NCBI GenBank assembly: GCA_035642535.1
Contig: DASQSE010000048.1
Coordinates: forward strand, 41,395-105,394
Source: Jatrophihabitans sp035642535
GTDB lineage: Bacteria; Actinomycetota; Actinomycetes; Mycobacteriales; Jatrophihabitantaceae
Length of the DNA: 64,000 nucleotides
Direction: 5' to 3'
A model generated the notes under the pieces. It ran no database searches, was not told the origin of the DNA, and was given only the letters and a program-made list of their open reading frames with translations. How positions within the stretch are numbered: the first letter of the stretch is position 1; every line of letters starts with the position of its first letter. Shown here piece by piece: positions 8,757 to 18,158 of the stretch. A program made the position numbers and the translations under genes.

Positions 8757-10199
8757 ATGGCGCAGCGGCACCGCGAACGCGAGGACAAGTACGACGTCGA
8801 AGCGCGGTTCTCGATGCCGGGGCTGGACGATCTCGTGCCGGCCGGGGGCCGTCTCGAGCACACGGTCGTCCATCTGGACAGCCGATACTTCGACACCAAG
8901 GAACACGACCTGCTGGCGAGCGGCGTGACGCTGCGCCGGCGCACCGGCGACACCGACACCGGCTGGCAGCTGAAAGTGCCCGAGGGCAAGGCGCGCACCG
9001 AGATCCGGCTGCCGGCGGACGAAGAAGCGGTGCCCGGCGAGCTCGCCGACCTGGTGCGCGCCGTCAGACACGACCGGCCGCTGGCCGAGGTCGCCCGGGT
9101 GCGCACCGAACGCAGCGTCGCGCGGCTGCGCGGCCCGGACGACGCGACCCTCGTCGAGGTCGCCGACGACACCGTGCATGCGGCCGCGTCGGGTGCGGCA
9201 GCCATGCTGACGCAGTGGCGCGAGGTCGAGGTCGAGCTCGGCGCAGGCGATCCGGCGCAGCTGGACGAGGTGCGCGACCGCCTGGTACAGGCGGGCGCGC
9301 GGCCCTCCGCATCGTCATCGAAGCTCGCCAGGGCATTGGACGCCGAGCCCACCAAGGGCACCTCCGGCAGCCTGGTCACTACCTACCTGCGCAGCCAGTA
9401 CGCCGTGTTGGTCGCCGGTGACGTGGCGCTCCGGCAGCACCGCGATGCGATCCACGCGACCCGGGTGGCCACCCGCCGCATCCGTAGCACGCTGCGCATC
9501 TTCGGTGCGCCGTTCGATGAGCGACTGGCTGCCGATTTGGACGCGGAGCTCTCCTGGTACGCGGATGCGCTCGGCGAGGTCCGCGACAGGCAGGTGCAGC
9601 GCGCCCGCTTCGCCGCGGCAATCGACGAGCTTCCGGACGAGTTGGTTGTCAGGTCCTTCGGCGATGACGTGGACGCATGGCTCAAGGCCGAGCAGACGGC
9701 GCGCGGCCGGGAGCTGGACGAGGCGCTCGACAGCCCGCGCTACCTTCGTCTGCTCCGCGAGGTCCGCGACTGTGCGAATGCGCGTCCGTTCACCGAGGGC
9801 GCCGGCGCCGCCCCGGCCACGCTCAAGCGACTCACCCGGCGCGCCCGCGACAAGGCGGAGAAGCGGCTGCGTCAGGCCACCCGCGCCGCGGCCGCCGGTG
9901 CCGACGACGAGACCGTCGACGCGGCGCTGCATCGTGCGCGGAAGGCGGCCAAGCGCGCTCGCTATGCGGTCGAGCTAACCGGTCCGGCACATCGGGCCAA
10001 GCGGGCCAAGAAGATCATCAAGCACTACAAGAAGCGCCAGGATCTGCTCGGCGCGCATCAGGACGCGGTCGTCGCCGGACAACTGCTGCGCGATCACGCC
10101 ACGCGGGTCGGCGCCGAGTTGCCGATGACCTACGGGCTGCTCCTCGCGCGTGAGGACGAAATCGCCCGGCGCACCCGTGAACAGCTGACCGAGGGATAG
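8757..10199 (+). CDS. CYTH and CHAD domain protein
   Basis: A 480-residue two-domain protein. The N-terminal CYTH domain starts with the diagnostic ExExK motif (E7-R8-E9-D10-K11), whose acidic and basic residues line the triphosphate tunnel. The C-terminal CHAD domain, from about residue 205, has conserved histidines in 'IHATRVATRRIRSTLRIF' and 'ALHRARKAAKRARYAVEL'. CYTH domains hydrolyse or bind inorganic triphosphates and CHAD domains bind polyphosphate, so a polyphosphate-associated triphosphatase is likely. It has its own start 62 bp after the molybdoenzyme, with a weak ribosome site and no ATATCG box, so I do not include it in the regulon. Function by homology only. Confidence 0.85.
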   Translation: MAQRHREREDKYDVEARFSMPGLDDLVPAGGRLEHTVVHLDSRYFDTKEHDLLASGVTLRRRTGDTDTGWQLKVPEGKARTEIRLPADEEAVPGELADLVRAVRHDRPLAEVARVRTERSVARLRGPDDATLVEVADDTVHAAASGAAAMLTQWREVEVELGAGDPAQLDEVRDRLVQAGARPSASSSKLARALDAEPTKGTSGSLVTTYLRSQYAVLVAGDVALRQHRDAIHATRVATRRIRSTLRIFGAPFDERLAADLDAELSWYADALGEVRDRQVQRARFAAAIDELPDELVVRSFGDDVDAWLKAEQTARGRELDEALDSPRYLRLLREVRDCANARPFTEGAGAAPATLKRLTRRARDKAEKRLRQATRAAAAGADDETVDAALHRARKAAKRARYAVELTGPAHRAKRAKKIIKHYKKRQDLLGAHQDAVVAGQLLRDHATRVGAELPMTYGLLLAREDEIARRTREQLTEG

Positions 10200-10224
10200 C
10201 CGCCGCGACGCCCGTCAATTCACG

Positions 10225-10253
10225 TATCGACAACTGATAACGGACTACGATAT
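10225..10253. promoter_or_regulatory. ATATCG-box C, overlapping double site (putative operator)
   Basis: On the minus strand 10238-10253 reads ATATCGTAGTCCGTTA, very close to box A. An overlapping copy on the plus strand, TATCG-ACAAC-TGATA, spans 10225-10239. The element ends 9 bp before the ATG of the TPP enzyme and covers the expected -10 region of a leaderless promoter, which suits a repressor site. Confidence 0.65.
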
Positions 10254-10262
10254 TGTCAGTTC

Positions 10263-11954
10263 ATGGTCGTACAGGAGGACTCGCCGCGCGCCGCTGTGTT
10301 CGGTCGGGACATCTTCTTCGAGTATCTGGTCGAGCTCGGCGTGCCGTACATCTTCGGGAACCCCGGCACGACCGAAATCCCGCTGATCGACGGCTGCAAC
10401 GAGCATCCCTCGGTCGAGTACGTGCTGTCCCTGCACGAGGACGTCGCGGTCGCGCAGGCGATGGGCTATGCGCGTGCGTCCGGCAAGATCGGCGTCGTCA
10501 ACCTGCACGTCACACCCGGCGTCGCGCACGGGCTGGGCAACCTCTACAACGCCTATCGCGCGCGCATCCCGCTACTCATCACGGCCGGTCAGCACCATGC
10601 CGGGCTGAACCTGCACGAGCCGATCCTCACTGCTGACCTCGCCGCCCTCGTGCGGCCGTTCACCAAGTGGTCCTACGAGGTGACCCGGCTCGAAGAACTG
10701 CCGATTGCCCTGCAGCGCGCCTTCAAGGAGCTGACCACACCGCCGTACGCTCCGGTGTTCCTGTCGATCGCGACGAACCTGCTCCTCGAGAAGTACCCGA
10801 GCCCACCGCCCGCGCGGGTCAGCAAGATCGCCGCGCAGGCCACCAACGCCGGCAGCGTCGAGTACGCCGCGCAGCTGCTCGCCGAGGCGGCGAATCCGAT
10901 GATCCTGGCCGGGGACGGCGTGGCGCTCGCCGACGGCTGGCCCGAGCTCGTGGCGATTGCCGAGGACCTCGGCGCGGTCGTGTTCACCGAGGGCTACGCG
11001 ACTGCCTGGAACTTCCCGTCCGACCACCCGCAGTTCGCCGGGCCGATGCCGAATCTCGCGGGCGAAATGCGGAACCGGTTCAACGACGTCGACGTCGTCC
11101 TCATGTGCGGGGTGACCTGCCAGGCGCCGGTATCGCGCTACGACGAGGGCGGACCGCTCATTCCGTGGCGCGTCAAGGCCATCTCGCTCGACGACGACCC
11201 GTGGGAGGTCGGCAAGAACCAGCCGGTCGACGTCGGGCTGGTCGGCGACGTCAAGACGAATCTCACCGCGCTCGCGGCAGCGGTCCAGAAGACGGCGAAG
11301 GACGATGCAGCCATCGCCGCGCGCGCCGAGACGGTGCGCACCCTGTGTCGGCAGCGGATCGACGATTGGGACAAGAAGGTGAAGACGGCGCGCGAGTCGG
11401 AGCAGCTCAGCGCGACGCTCGTCGCCGCCCAACTGCGCGAGCTCATGCCGAGCGACGTCGTGTTCGCGGACGAGTCGATCTCCAACCGCGCATCGTTCGT
11501 CAACGTGCTCGACTTCCCGGATCCGCTCTCCTACTTCAACGTCAACGGGCTGTCGCTCGGCTACTCGGCCGGGGCAGCGGTGGGTATTCAGCTGGCGCGT
11601 CCGGAGCGGCGCGTCGTCAACGTCGTCGGCGACGGGTCGCTCATGTACTACCCGCAGGCGCTGTGGAACGCGGCCACCGCCGGCGCGCGGGTGCTGTTCG
11701 TCGTCCTCAACAACTCCAGCTACAACGTGCTGAAGGTCATCACGCAGCGGATGGGCGGCCCGTGGAGCGGCGACCATCAAACGGTCCCGGGGCTGGACAT
11801 CGACGGCGCACGGATCGACTTCGTGCAACTGGCGCAATCGTTGGGGATGCCGGCAGTGCGGCCGGCGAACTCAGCGGAGTTGCACGATGCGTTGGAGCGT
11901 GGCCTCGCCGCCGACGGGCCGTACCTCGTCGAGGTCACGCTCCCGCGCACCTGA
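10263..11954 (+). CDS. Thiamine-pyrophosphate enzyme, benzoylformate-decarboxylase-like
   Basis: A 563-residue three-domain TPP enzyme. The PYR domain carries 'GNPGTTE' (33-38 with Glu38) and 'LHEDVAVAQAMGYARA'. The PP domain carries G456-D457-G458-S459 and N483-N484, the metal/diphosphate-binding GDGx-NN motif. 'NLHVTPGVAHGLGNL' resembles the catalytic-His segment of benzoylformate decarboxylase (MdlC), whose substrates are 2-oxo acids. It is the first gene of a set with a DapD-like transferase and two acyl-CoA dehydrogenases, so it probably decarboxylates or ligates a 2-oxo acid in the same pathway. No ribosome site precedes the ATG, which suggests a leaderless transcript starting in or just after box C. 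Acetolactate synthase is less likely because the pocket motifs follow MdlC. Confidence 0.82.
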   Translation: MVVQEDSPRAAVFGRDIFFEYLVELGVPYIFGNPGTTEIPLIDGCNEHPSVEYVLSLHEDVAVAQAMGYARASGKIGVVNLHVTPGVAHGLGNLYNAYRARIPLLITAGQHHAGLNLHEPILTADLAALVRPFTKWSYEVTRLEELPIALQRAFKELTTPPYAPVFLSIATNLLLEKYPSPPPARVSKIAAQATNAGSVEYAAQLLAEAANPMILAGDGVALADGWPELVAIAEDLGAVVFTEGYATAWNFPSDHPQFAGPMPNLAGEMRNRFNDVDVVLMCGVTCQAPVSRYDEGGPLIPWRVKAISLDDDPWEVGKNQPVDVGLVGDVKTNLTALAAAVQKTAKDDAAIAARAETVRTLCRQRIDDWDKKVKTARESEQLSATLVAAQLRELMPSDVVFADESISNRASFVNVLDFPDPLSYFNVNGLSLGYSAGAAVGIQLARPERRVVNVVGDGSLMYYPQALWNAATAGARVLFVVLNNSSYNVLKVITQRMGGPWSGDHQTVPGLDIDGARIDFVQLAQSLGMPAVRPANSAELHDALERGLAADGPYLVEVTLPRT

Positions 11955-11994
11955 TCCGAGCCGTCCGCACGACGCGAACCGACAGGAGGAGTGC

Positions 11995-12831
<837 letters not shown>

Positions 12832-12849
12832 GTCGTACGTTCGGCACTG

Positions 12850-14001
12850 ATGGCCATGCACCTGACCGCGGGGGAGCTGCCCGCGGAGACCGAGACGCTG
12901 CGTCGCGAGGTTCGCGATTTCGTCGCCGCGGAGTTGGCGGCGGGCAACTTCACGCCGCGCTGCGACAACTGGCTCGGTGGCGTGGATCGCGAGTTCAGCC
13001 GCAAGCTCGGCGGGCGTGGCTGGCTCGGCATGACCTGGCCGCGCGAATACGGCGGGCAGGAGCGCAGCGCGCTCGACCGGTTCGTCGTGACCGAGGAGTT
13101 GCTCGCGGCGGGCGCGCCGGTGGCCGCGCACTGGGTGGCCGACCGGCAGGTGGGTCCGCTGCTGTTGCGCTTCGGCACCGAGGCGCAGCGGCAGCGCTAT
13201 CTGCCGTCCATCACGAAGGGCGAGTGCTGTTTCGCCATCGGCATGAGCGAGCCCGATTCCGGCTCCGATCTCGCGTCCGTCCGCACGCGCGCGGAGCAGG
13301 TCCCCGGCGGCTGGCGGGTGAACGGGACGAAGGTCTGGACGAGCGCGGCGCAGGTCGCGCAGGCGATGATCGCGCTGGTGCGCACCTCGCCCGCGGACGG
13401 CGATCGACACGCCGGGCTCACCCAGCTGATCATCGAGTTGGGCTCGGACGGGGTGACCGTCAATCCCATCACGTCCATCGACGGGCAGGCGCACTTCAAC
13501 GAGGTCGTGCTGCGCGACGTGTTCGTGCCGGATGACGCCGTCGTCGGCGAACTCGGCGCGGGATGGCGGCAGGTGACGGCCGAGCTGGCGTACGAGCGCA
13601 GCGGCCCGGAGCGGATCCTCAGCACGATGCCGCTGTTGCGAGCGTGGTGCCGTCAGCTCGCGTCGCATGACGCGAGCGGCGAGGCGCGGCATGCGGCCGC
13701 CCGGCTCGTGGCCCGCGCCTGGGTGCTGCGTCAGCTGTCGCTCGCCGTCGCCAGTGCGCTCGCCGCAGGAGAGGCCCCGGCCGTCGAGGCGGCGCTCGTC
13801 AAGGACCTCGGCACCCGGTTCGAGCAGGAGAGCGTCGCGGTGATCCGCCGATACGCCGCAGTCGAGCCGGATCCCGACAGCACCGACGACGTGACCCGGC
13901 TGCTGGGCGAGACGGTGCTGCGCACACCGGCCTTCACGCTACGGGGCGGCACCAACGAGATCCTGCGCGGCATCGTCGCGCGCAGTCTGGTGCGCCAATG
14001 A
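12850..14001 (+). CDS. Acyl-CoA dehydrogenase, probable catalytic subunit of a heteromeric pair
   Basis: A 383-residue acyl-CoA dehydrogenase with the three-part fold: the N-terminal helical domain, the middle beta domain with the flavin signature 'FAIGMSEPDSGSDLAS', and the C-terminal helical domain ending in 'TLRGGTNEILRGIVAR'. 'ELAYERSGPERIL' carries a Glu at the position used as catalytic base by isovaleryl-CoA-type enzymes. It oxidises an acyl-CoA to an enoyl-CoA with FAD. Its stop overlaps the start of the next, shorter acyl-CoA dehydrogenase gene (ATGA), the arrangement known for obligate alpha2-beta2 dehydrogenases in steroid side-chain breakdown. Acyl chain unknown. Confidence 0.85.
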   Translation: MAMHLTAGELPAETETLRREVRDFVAAELAAGNFTPRCDNWLGGVDREFSRKLGGRGWLGMTWPREYGGQERSALDRFVVTEELLAAGAPVAAHWVADRQVGPLLLRFGTEAQRQRYLPSITKGECCFAIGMSEPDSGSDLASVRTRAEQVPGGWRVNGTKVWTSAAQVAQAMIALVRTSPADGDRHAGLTQLIIELGSDGVTVNPITSIDGQAHFNEVVLRDVFVPDDAVVGELGAGWRQVTAELAYERSGPERILSTMPLLRAWCRQLASHDASGEARHAAARLVARAWVLRQLSLAVASALAAGEAPAVEAALVKDLGTRFEQESVAVIRRYAAVEPDPDSTDDVTRLLGETVLRTPAFTLRGGTNEILRGIVARSLVRQ

Positions 14002-15038
14002 CCGGCACCGACGGCTTGGTCGACGCCGTCGACCGGCTCTGCTCAGCTACGTCGAGCGCGGCGCCGCAAGCGGCCTTCGACAAGAGCGCATGGGATTCGC
14101 TCGAGCAGGCCGGCTTCACGCTCGTCCCGATACCCGAACGACTCGGCGGCAGCGGCGGCACACTGTCGCAGGCGGCGGATGTCCTGCGCGCCGCCTCGCG
14201 GCACGCGATCGGCGTGCCGCTCGCCGAGACGATGTGGCTCGCCGGCTGGTTGCTCGCGGCATCCGACGTGCCGGTACCGGCGGGGCCGTTGACCGCCGCG
14301 GTCGCCGGCGACGACGTGACCTTGACGCGCGCCGCGGACGGCTGGCGGCTCGACGGCACGCTGCGCCGCGTCCCGTGGGCACGGCATGCGGCGGAGATCG
14401 TGGTGCTGGCGACGGCGGGGAACGGGCCGGTCGTCGTGCGCGTCGGCGGTGGCCGCGCCGAGCTGCACCTCGGCCACAACCTGGCCGGCGAGCCGCGTGA
14501 TGACGTACTGCTGGACGGGGTGCGCGTCGCCGGCGACGACGTCGTGCCGGCGGGTGCGGGCGTGAGCGCCGAGATGTTCCGGAGCCACGCGGCACTGGCC
14601 CGGGTGGTGGCGCTCTCCGGGGCGGCCGAGCAGGTGCTGAACCTGTGCCTGCGCTACGCCGGCGAACGCGTGCAGTTCGGGCGTCCGCTGATCGCCTTCC
14701 AGGCAGTGCAGCAACTGGTCGCGCAACTGGCCGGCGAGGTCGCGGCGCTCGTCGTCAGCGGGCAGGCCGCGAGCACGAAGCTGGCCGAGGACGCCGCTCA
14801 CTGCGTCTGGGCGGCCAAGGCCGCGGCGGCCGAATCGGCAGGCGTGGTGGCTGCGATCGGGCACCAGATCCACGGCGCGATGGGCATGACGATCGAGCAC
14901 CCGCTGTACCGCAGCACGACCCGGCTGTGGTCGTGGCGCGAGGAGTACGGCAACGAGCAGGCGCACTACCAGGCGCTGGGCCGGCTCGTCGCCGCGACGG
15001 ATCCGTGGGAGCTGATCACCGGCCTCGACCGTCGTTGA
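13998..15038 (+). CDS. Acyl-CoA dehydrogenase, short partner subunit lacking a clear catalytic Glu
   Basis: A 346-residue acyl-CoA dehydrogenase-family protein. It retains the C-terminal helical domain ('YAGERVQFGRPLIAFQAVQQ', 'IHGAMGMTIEHPLYRST'), but its middle region is shortened and the usual 'EPxxGSD' flavin loop is absent. 'LARVVALSGAAEQVLNL' has no Glu where the preceding enzyme has YERSG. It starts within the stop codon of that gene (4-bp overlap), so the two products are made together. I infer a heterodimer or heterotetramer with a single active FAD site per pair. It is the last gene of the operon that starts at 10263. Confidence 0.8.
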   Translation: MTGTDGLVDAVDRLCSATSSAAPQAAFDKSAWDSLEQAGFTLVPIPERLGGSGGTLSQAADVLRAASRHAIGVPLAETMWLAGWLLAASDVPVPAGPLTAAVAGDDVTLTRAADGWRLDGTLRRVPWARHAAEIVVLATAGNGPVVVRVGGGRAELHLGHNLAGEPRDDVLLDGVRVAGDDVVPAGAGVSAEMFRSHAALARVVALSGAAEQVLNLCLRYAGERVQFGRPLIAFQAVQQLVAQLAGEVAALVVSGQAASTKLAEDAAHCVWAAKAAAAESAGVVAAIGHQIHGAMGMTIEHPLYRSTTRLWSWREEYGNEQAHYQALGRLVAATDPWELITGLDRR

Positions 15039-15049
15039 CCCGGATCACG

Positions 15050-15065
15050 ATATCGATATACGATT
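15050..15065. promoter_or_regulatory. ATATCG-box D (putative operator)
   Basis: The 16-mer ATATCGATATACGATT has TATCG-N5-CGATT arms. It lies 48 bp upstream of the first PrpD-family gene and 11 bp after the preceding operon ends. It fits the shared pattern in both arms but not in the spacer. Confidence 0.55.
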
Positions 15066-15113
15066 CCAGGGCCTGATACGACGGGGATCGGTCGGCCGAG
15101 GCAGGAGAGCTAC

Positions 15114-16451
15114 GTGACGGTTACCGCGCAGGTGCGCGAGGGCGTGACGATCACGGAGCAGCTTGCCGACTACGTTCTGGGTCTCCGGTACGAGGATCTT
15201 CCGGAGCAGGTCGTCGCGAAGACGAAGGCCCTGCTCGCTCACCATCTCGGCATCGCGTTGCGCGATCAGACGTCACGCGAAGCACGGCTCGGCACGCAGT
15301 TCGCCGCACTCATGGGCGGGACGACCGGGCAGCACACTGTCATCGGCCGGCGTGAGCGGGCCGACCTGATGGACGCGGTGTTCGCGAACTCGCTGCTCAT
15401 GTTGCAGGGCGCCAGACATGACTGCGTGTTGCCGCCGAACGTCAATCCCGGCGTCGCCGTACAACCCGCAGCGTGGGCGGTCGGCGAGGACGTCGGTGCG
15501 TCGGGGCGGAAGTTCCTGACCGCCGTCGTGGTCGGTTACGACGTGATGACGCGGTTGCACGCGCCGACCTGGACGTGGGATCTCGATGTGCCGCGTCCGG
15601 CGAAATGGTCGGTGTCGCCGTTCGGGGTGGCCGCGACGGTCGCACGGCTCTACGGCTTGTCGCGGGAACGGACGGTGCACGCTCTCGGCCACGCCGGGCA
15701 GGCCGGCATCGGCATCTACGAGGGCGCCGCGCAGCACTGGATGATGCATGCGCTCGCGGCGCGCGGCGGCGTACTCGCGGCGTCACTCGCGCGCGCCGGG
15801 TTCCCGGCGTCACGCACTCCCGTCGAGGGCACCCACGGCCTGTTCGAAAGCGTGTTTCTGCAGGCCGTCCCGGATGCCGTCATGGACAACCTGATCACGC
15901 TCGGCGACGACTTCGCGATCATGCGAGCCGAGACGCGGAAGTACCCCGCCGGCGTGCTCAACGGCCCGCCCGTCAAGTTGCTGCTGCAACTGCTGCTTGC
16001 CAACGGCATCAGATCCGAGGACGTCGCGCGCGTCGATCTCGTGCTGCCGTGTGCGCGGGAGGCTCGGGAAGCGGTGTACGACACTGCGGAGCAGCGCGGG
16101 CCGAGCTGGCTGCTCGCCGCAGTGCTCGCGGACGGTTGTCTGGACGAGCGCCGGTTTGACGAACCGCCCGACGAGCGGCGGTGCGCGATGCGCGAACGCG
16201 TGCGGCTGCGGTTCGAGGCCGACCGCCCGCTGCGCTACGCCAGGGTCGAGGTCACGACGACGGACGGGCGGCAGTTCGAGGCCGAGGGCGACCGCGTCGA
16301 GGTGCCGCCGTCCGACTTGCGCGAGTCGTTGTCGGCAGGCACGGCCGCCGGGTTGCCCATCGACCGGCTCGTGGACCTTATGCAGCATCTCGAGGACGTC
16401 CCGAACGTGGCGGACGTGCTCGCGTGCCTGCGCCCGGAGCCGACGCGATGA
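15114..16451 (+). CDS. MmgE/PrpD family protein, copy 1
   Basis: A 445-residue member of the MmgE/PrpD fold, which includes 2-methylcitrate dehydratase and cis-aconitate decarboxylase. Typical segments are 'LADYVLGLRYEDLPEQVVAK' near the N-terminus and 'ALGHAGQAGIGIYEGAAQHW' in the middle; the lid domain follows. The GTG start has AGGAGA 7 nt upstream. The next gene encodes a clear paralogue ('LADFVRDLRYEDIPEPVIAH') and the two overlap by 4 bp, so this is a tandem duplication that probably gives two subunits or two specificities. These enzymes dehydrate, isomerise or decarboxylate polycarboxylic acids. No methylcitrate synthase or lyase is nearby, so a propionate role is not supported. Confidence 0.83.
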   Translation: MTVTAQVREGVTITEQLADYVLGLRYEDLPEQVVAKTKALLAHHLGIALRDQTSREARLGTQFAALMGGTTGQHTVIGRRERADLMDAVFANSLLMLQGARHDCVLPPNVNPGVAVQPAAWAVGEDVGASGRKFLTAVVVGYDVMTRLHAPTWTWDLDVPRPAKWSVSPFGVAATVARLYGLSRERTVHALGHAGQAGIGIYEGAAQHWMMHALAARGGVLAASLARAGFPASRTPVEGTHGLFESVFLQAVPDAVMDNLITLGDDFAIMRAETRKYPAGVLNGPPVKLLLQLLLANGIRSEDVARVDLVLPCAREAREAVYDTAEQRGPSWLLAAVLADGCLDERRFDEPPDERRCAMRERVRLRFEADRPLRYARVEVTTTDGRQFEAEGDRVEVPPSDLRESLSAGTAAGLPIDRLVDLMQHLEDVPNVADVLACLRPEPTR

Positions 16452-17815
16452 CCGCCGTCGAGCAGCGCGTTGCCGCGCCGACGATCAGCGCGCAGCTCGC
16501 CGACTTCGTCCGCGACCTGCGTTACGAAGACATCCCCGAGCCGGTGATCGCCCACACCAAGGAGCTGCTGGCCCACCAGCTCGGGCTCGCGCTCAGCGGG
16601 CAGCGCGACGAGTCGGCGCGGCGTGCAGTGCAACTTGCCCAGCAGCTCAGCGGGCCGGGCGGGGCGTGCACGATCGTCGGCGATCGCGGTCGCGCCGACC
16701 TGCTCGACGCGGTATTCGCGAACGCATTCCTGCTCGGGCACGACGGTCGGGACGACGTCATCATGCCGTCCGGCGTCCATCCCGGCATCATCGTCGAGCC
16801 GGTGGCCTGGGCGGTGGGAGAGACCACAGCGGCTACGGGTCGCGAACTGCTCGTCGCGATCGTCGCCGGCTACGAAGTGATGACGCGGCTGTGCGGCTCG
16901 GTATGGACCTGGGGTGCGCACGTGCCGCGCCGGCCCAACAACGTCGTCGCGCCGTTCGGCGCCGCCGCGACGGCTGCCCGGCTGATGTCACTGAGCCGCG
17001 CGCAAACGGTCTCTGCATTGGGCCACGCCGGGCAGTTGAGCACGGGCAACGCCGAGGGCACCGAGCAGCTCACGACCTGTCACCCGCTGCTGGCCCGCAA
17101 CGGCGTGACCGCTGCAATCCTGGCGAGCTTGGGAGTGCCGGCCGCCGCGGAGATCATCGAGGGGCCGAACGGCGTCTACCGCAGCTACTTCTTCCAGGAT
17201 GCGCCGCCCGATCTCGCGGCCGGGCTCGATTCGCCGCAGCGCGAGTTCGCGATCAAGCACGCCGGCCTCAAGCGGCGCATCGGCAGCGAACTCAACATGG
17301 TGGCGATGGAGCTGGCCCAGCACGTGATCGAGTCGCGCGGCTTGCGCCCGGCGGCGATCGAGCGCGTGGACATCGCGCTGCCCGTCGAGCGCCGCGCGCG
17401 CGAGGAGGTGTGGGAGGCCGAGCTGGCCGCAGGCGCGTGCGGCACCGACATGCGGGTCGGCGCGCTGCGCTTCCGGATCGCGAACATCCTGGCCGACGCC
17501 GACATCGACACCATGCGGTTCCGGCAGGCTCCGGACGCCGAGATCCTCGGCCTGCTCGAGCGCATCCAGCTGAAGTACGAGGACGGGCATCCGATCCGGT
17601 ACGCCCGGCTCGTCGTCACGATGCGCAACGGCCATACGTACTCGGCGGAGGGCGACACCCACGTCATCGAGCCGCTGAACTGGGCCGAGTGGCTGTCCGA
17701 GAGCGGACGAGGCGTCCTCTCCGAACGTCGATTGAAGAGAGTGGCGCAACTGATCGTCGATCTCGAAGACAGCACCGTGCCCGAGTTGATGGAGGCGGTC
17801 GTGCCCGATGAGTGA
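16448..17815 (+). CDS. MmgE/PrpD family protein, copy 2
   Basis: A 455-residue paralogue of the preceding gene, of the same length class and colinear throughout. Matching blocks include 'GYEVMTRLCGSVWTWGAHVP' against 'GYDVMTRLHAPTWTWDLDVP', and 'ALGHAGQLSTGNAEGTEQL' against the corresponding copy-1 helix. The ATG overlaps the copy-1 stop (ATGA); a longer frame upstream is just read-through of copy 1. Its 3' end overlaps the cupin gene by 8 bp. The high similarity together with differences in the active-site helices suggests divergence of substrate or a heteromeric enzyme. Exact reaction unknown. Confidence 0.83.
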   Translation: MTAVEQRVAAPTISAQLADFVRDLRYEDIPEPVIAHTKELLAHQLGLALSGQRDESARRAVQLAQQLSGPGGACTIVGDRGRADLLDAVFANAFLLGHDGRDDVIMPSGVHPGIIVEPVAWAVGETTAATGRELLVAIVAGYEVMTRLCGSVWTWGAHVPRRPNNVVAPFGAAATAARLMSLSRAQTVSALGHAGQLSTGNAEGTEQLTTCHPLLARNGVTAAILASLGVPAAAEIIEGPNGVYRSYFFQDAPPDLAAGLDSPQREFAIKHAGLKRRIGSELNMVAMELAQHVIESRGLRPAAIERVDIALPVERRAREEVWEAELAAGACGTDMRVGALRFRIANILADADIDTMRFRQAPDAEILGLLERIQLKYEDGHPIRYARLVVTMRNGHTYSAEGDTHVIEPLNWAEWLSESGRGVLSERRLKRVAQLIVDLEDSTVPELMEAVVPDE

Positions 17816-18158
17816 GAACGCACTGGAGACCGGGATCGAGTCCGCGCTGCCCCAGCGAATCCGAGCACTGCCGCGCGCCACCGCCCTGGTGCCGACACAT
17901 CGGCTCGCCGCGCCGGGCTGCGACGTGCTGTTCATCGCTGCGCCGGCCGGCAGCGGAGTCCCGGCACACCACCACGACACCGATAACGCGACGGTTGTGG
18001 TTTCCGGGGAAACGATCCTGACCACAGCCGACGGTGAGCACCGGTACGGGGCCGGTGACTGGTACGAGACCGAGTCCGGCGAGGAGCACGCCGTGCGGTT
18101 CGAGGTCGACACGGTCCAGGTCGAACTGCGCTTCGCGCAGGAAGGGGCGGGAGCATGA
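17808..18158 (+). CDS. Small cupin-domain protein
   Basis: A 116-residue single-domain cupin. The first metal-binding motif is visible as 'PAHHHDTDNATVVVSGE' (HxH...E type) and the second as 'GDWYETESGEEHAVRFE', with Gly, Glu and His in the expected order. Small cupins of this kind serve as dioxygenases, isomerases or ligand sensors. It sits translationally coupled between the second PrpD gene (8-bp overlap) and the FhuF-like gene (4-bp overlap), so it acts in the same pathway. Which reaction it performs cannot be told from the sequence. Confidence 0.78.
   Translation: MSENALETGIESALPQRIRALPRATALVPTHRLAAPGCDVLFIAAPAGSGVPAHHHDTDNATVVVSGETILTTADGEHRYGAGDWYETESGEEHAVRFEVDTVQVELRFAQEGAGA

Noticed and set aside
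15114..17815. Propionate (2-methylcitrate) cycle
   Set aside because: No methylcitrate synthase (PrpC) or methylisocitrate lyase (PrpB) gene is present.
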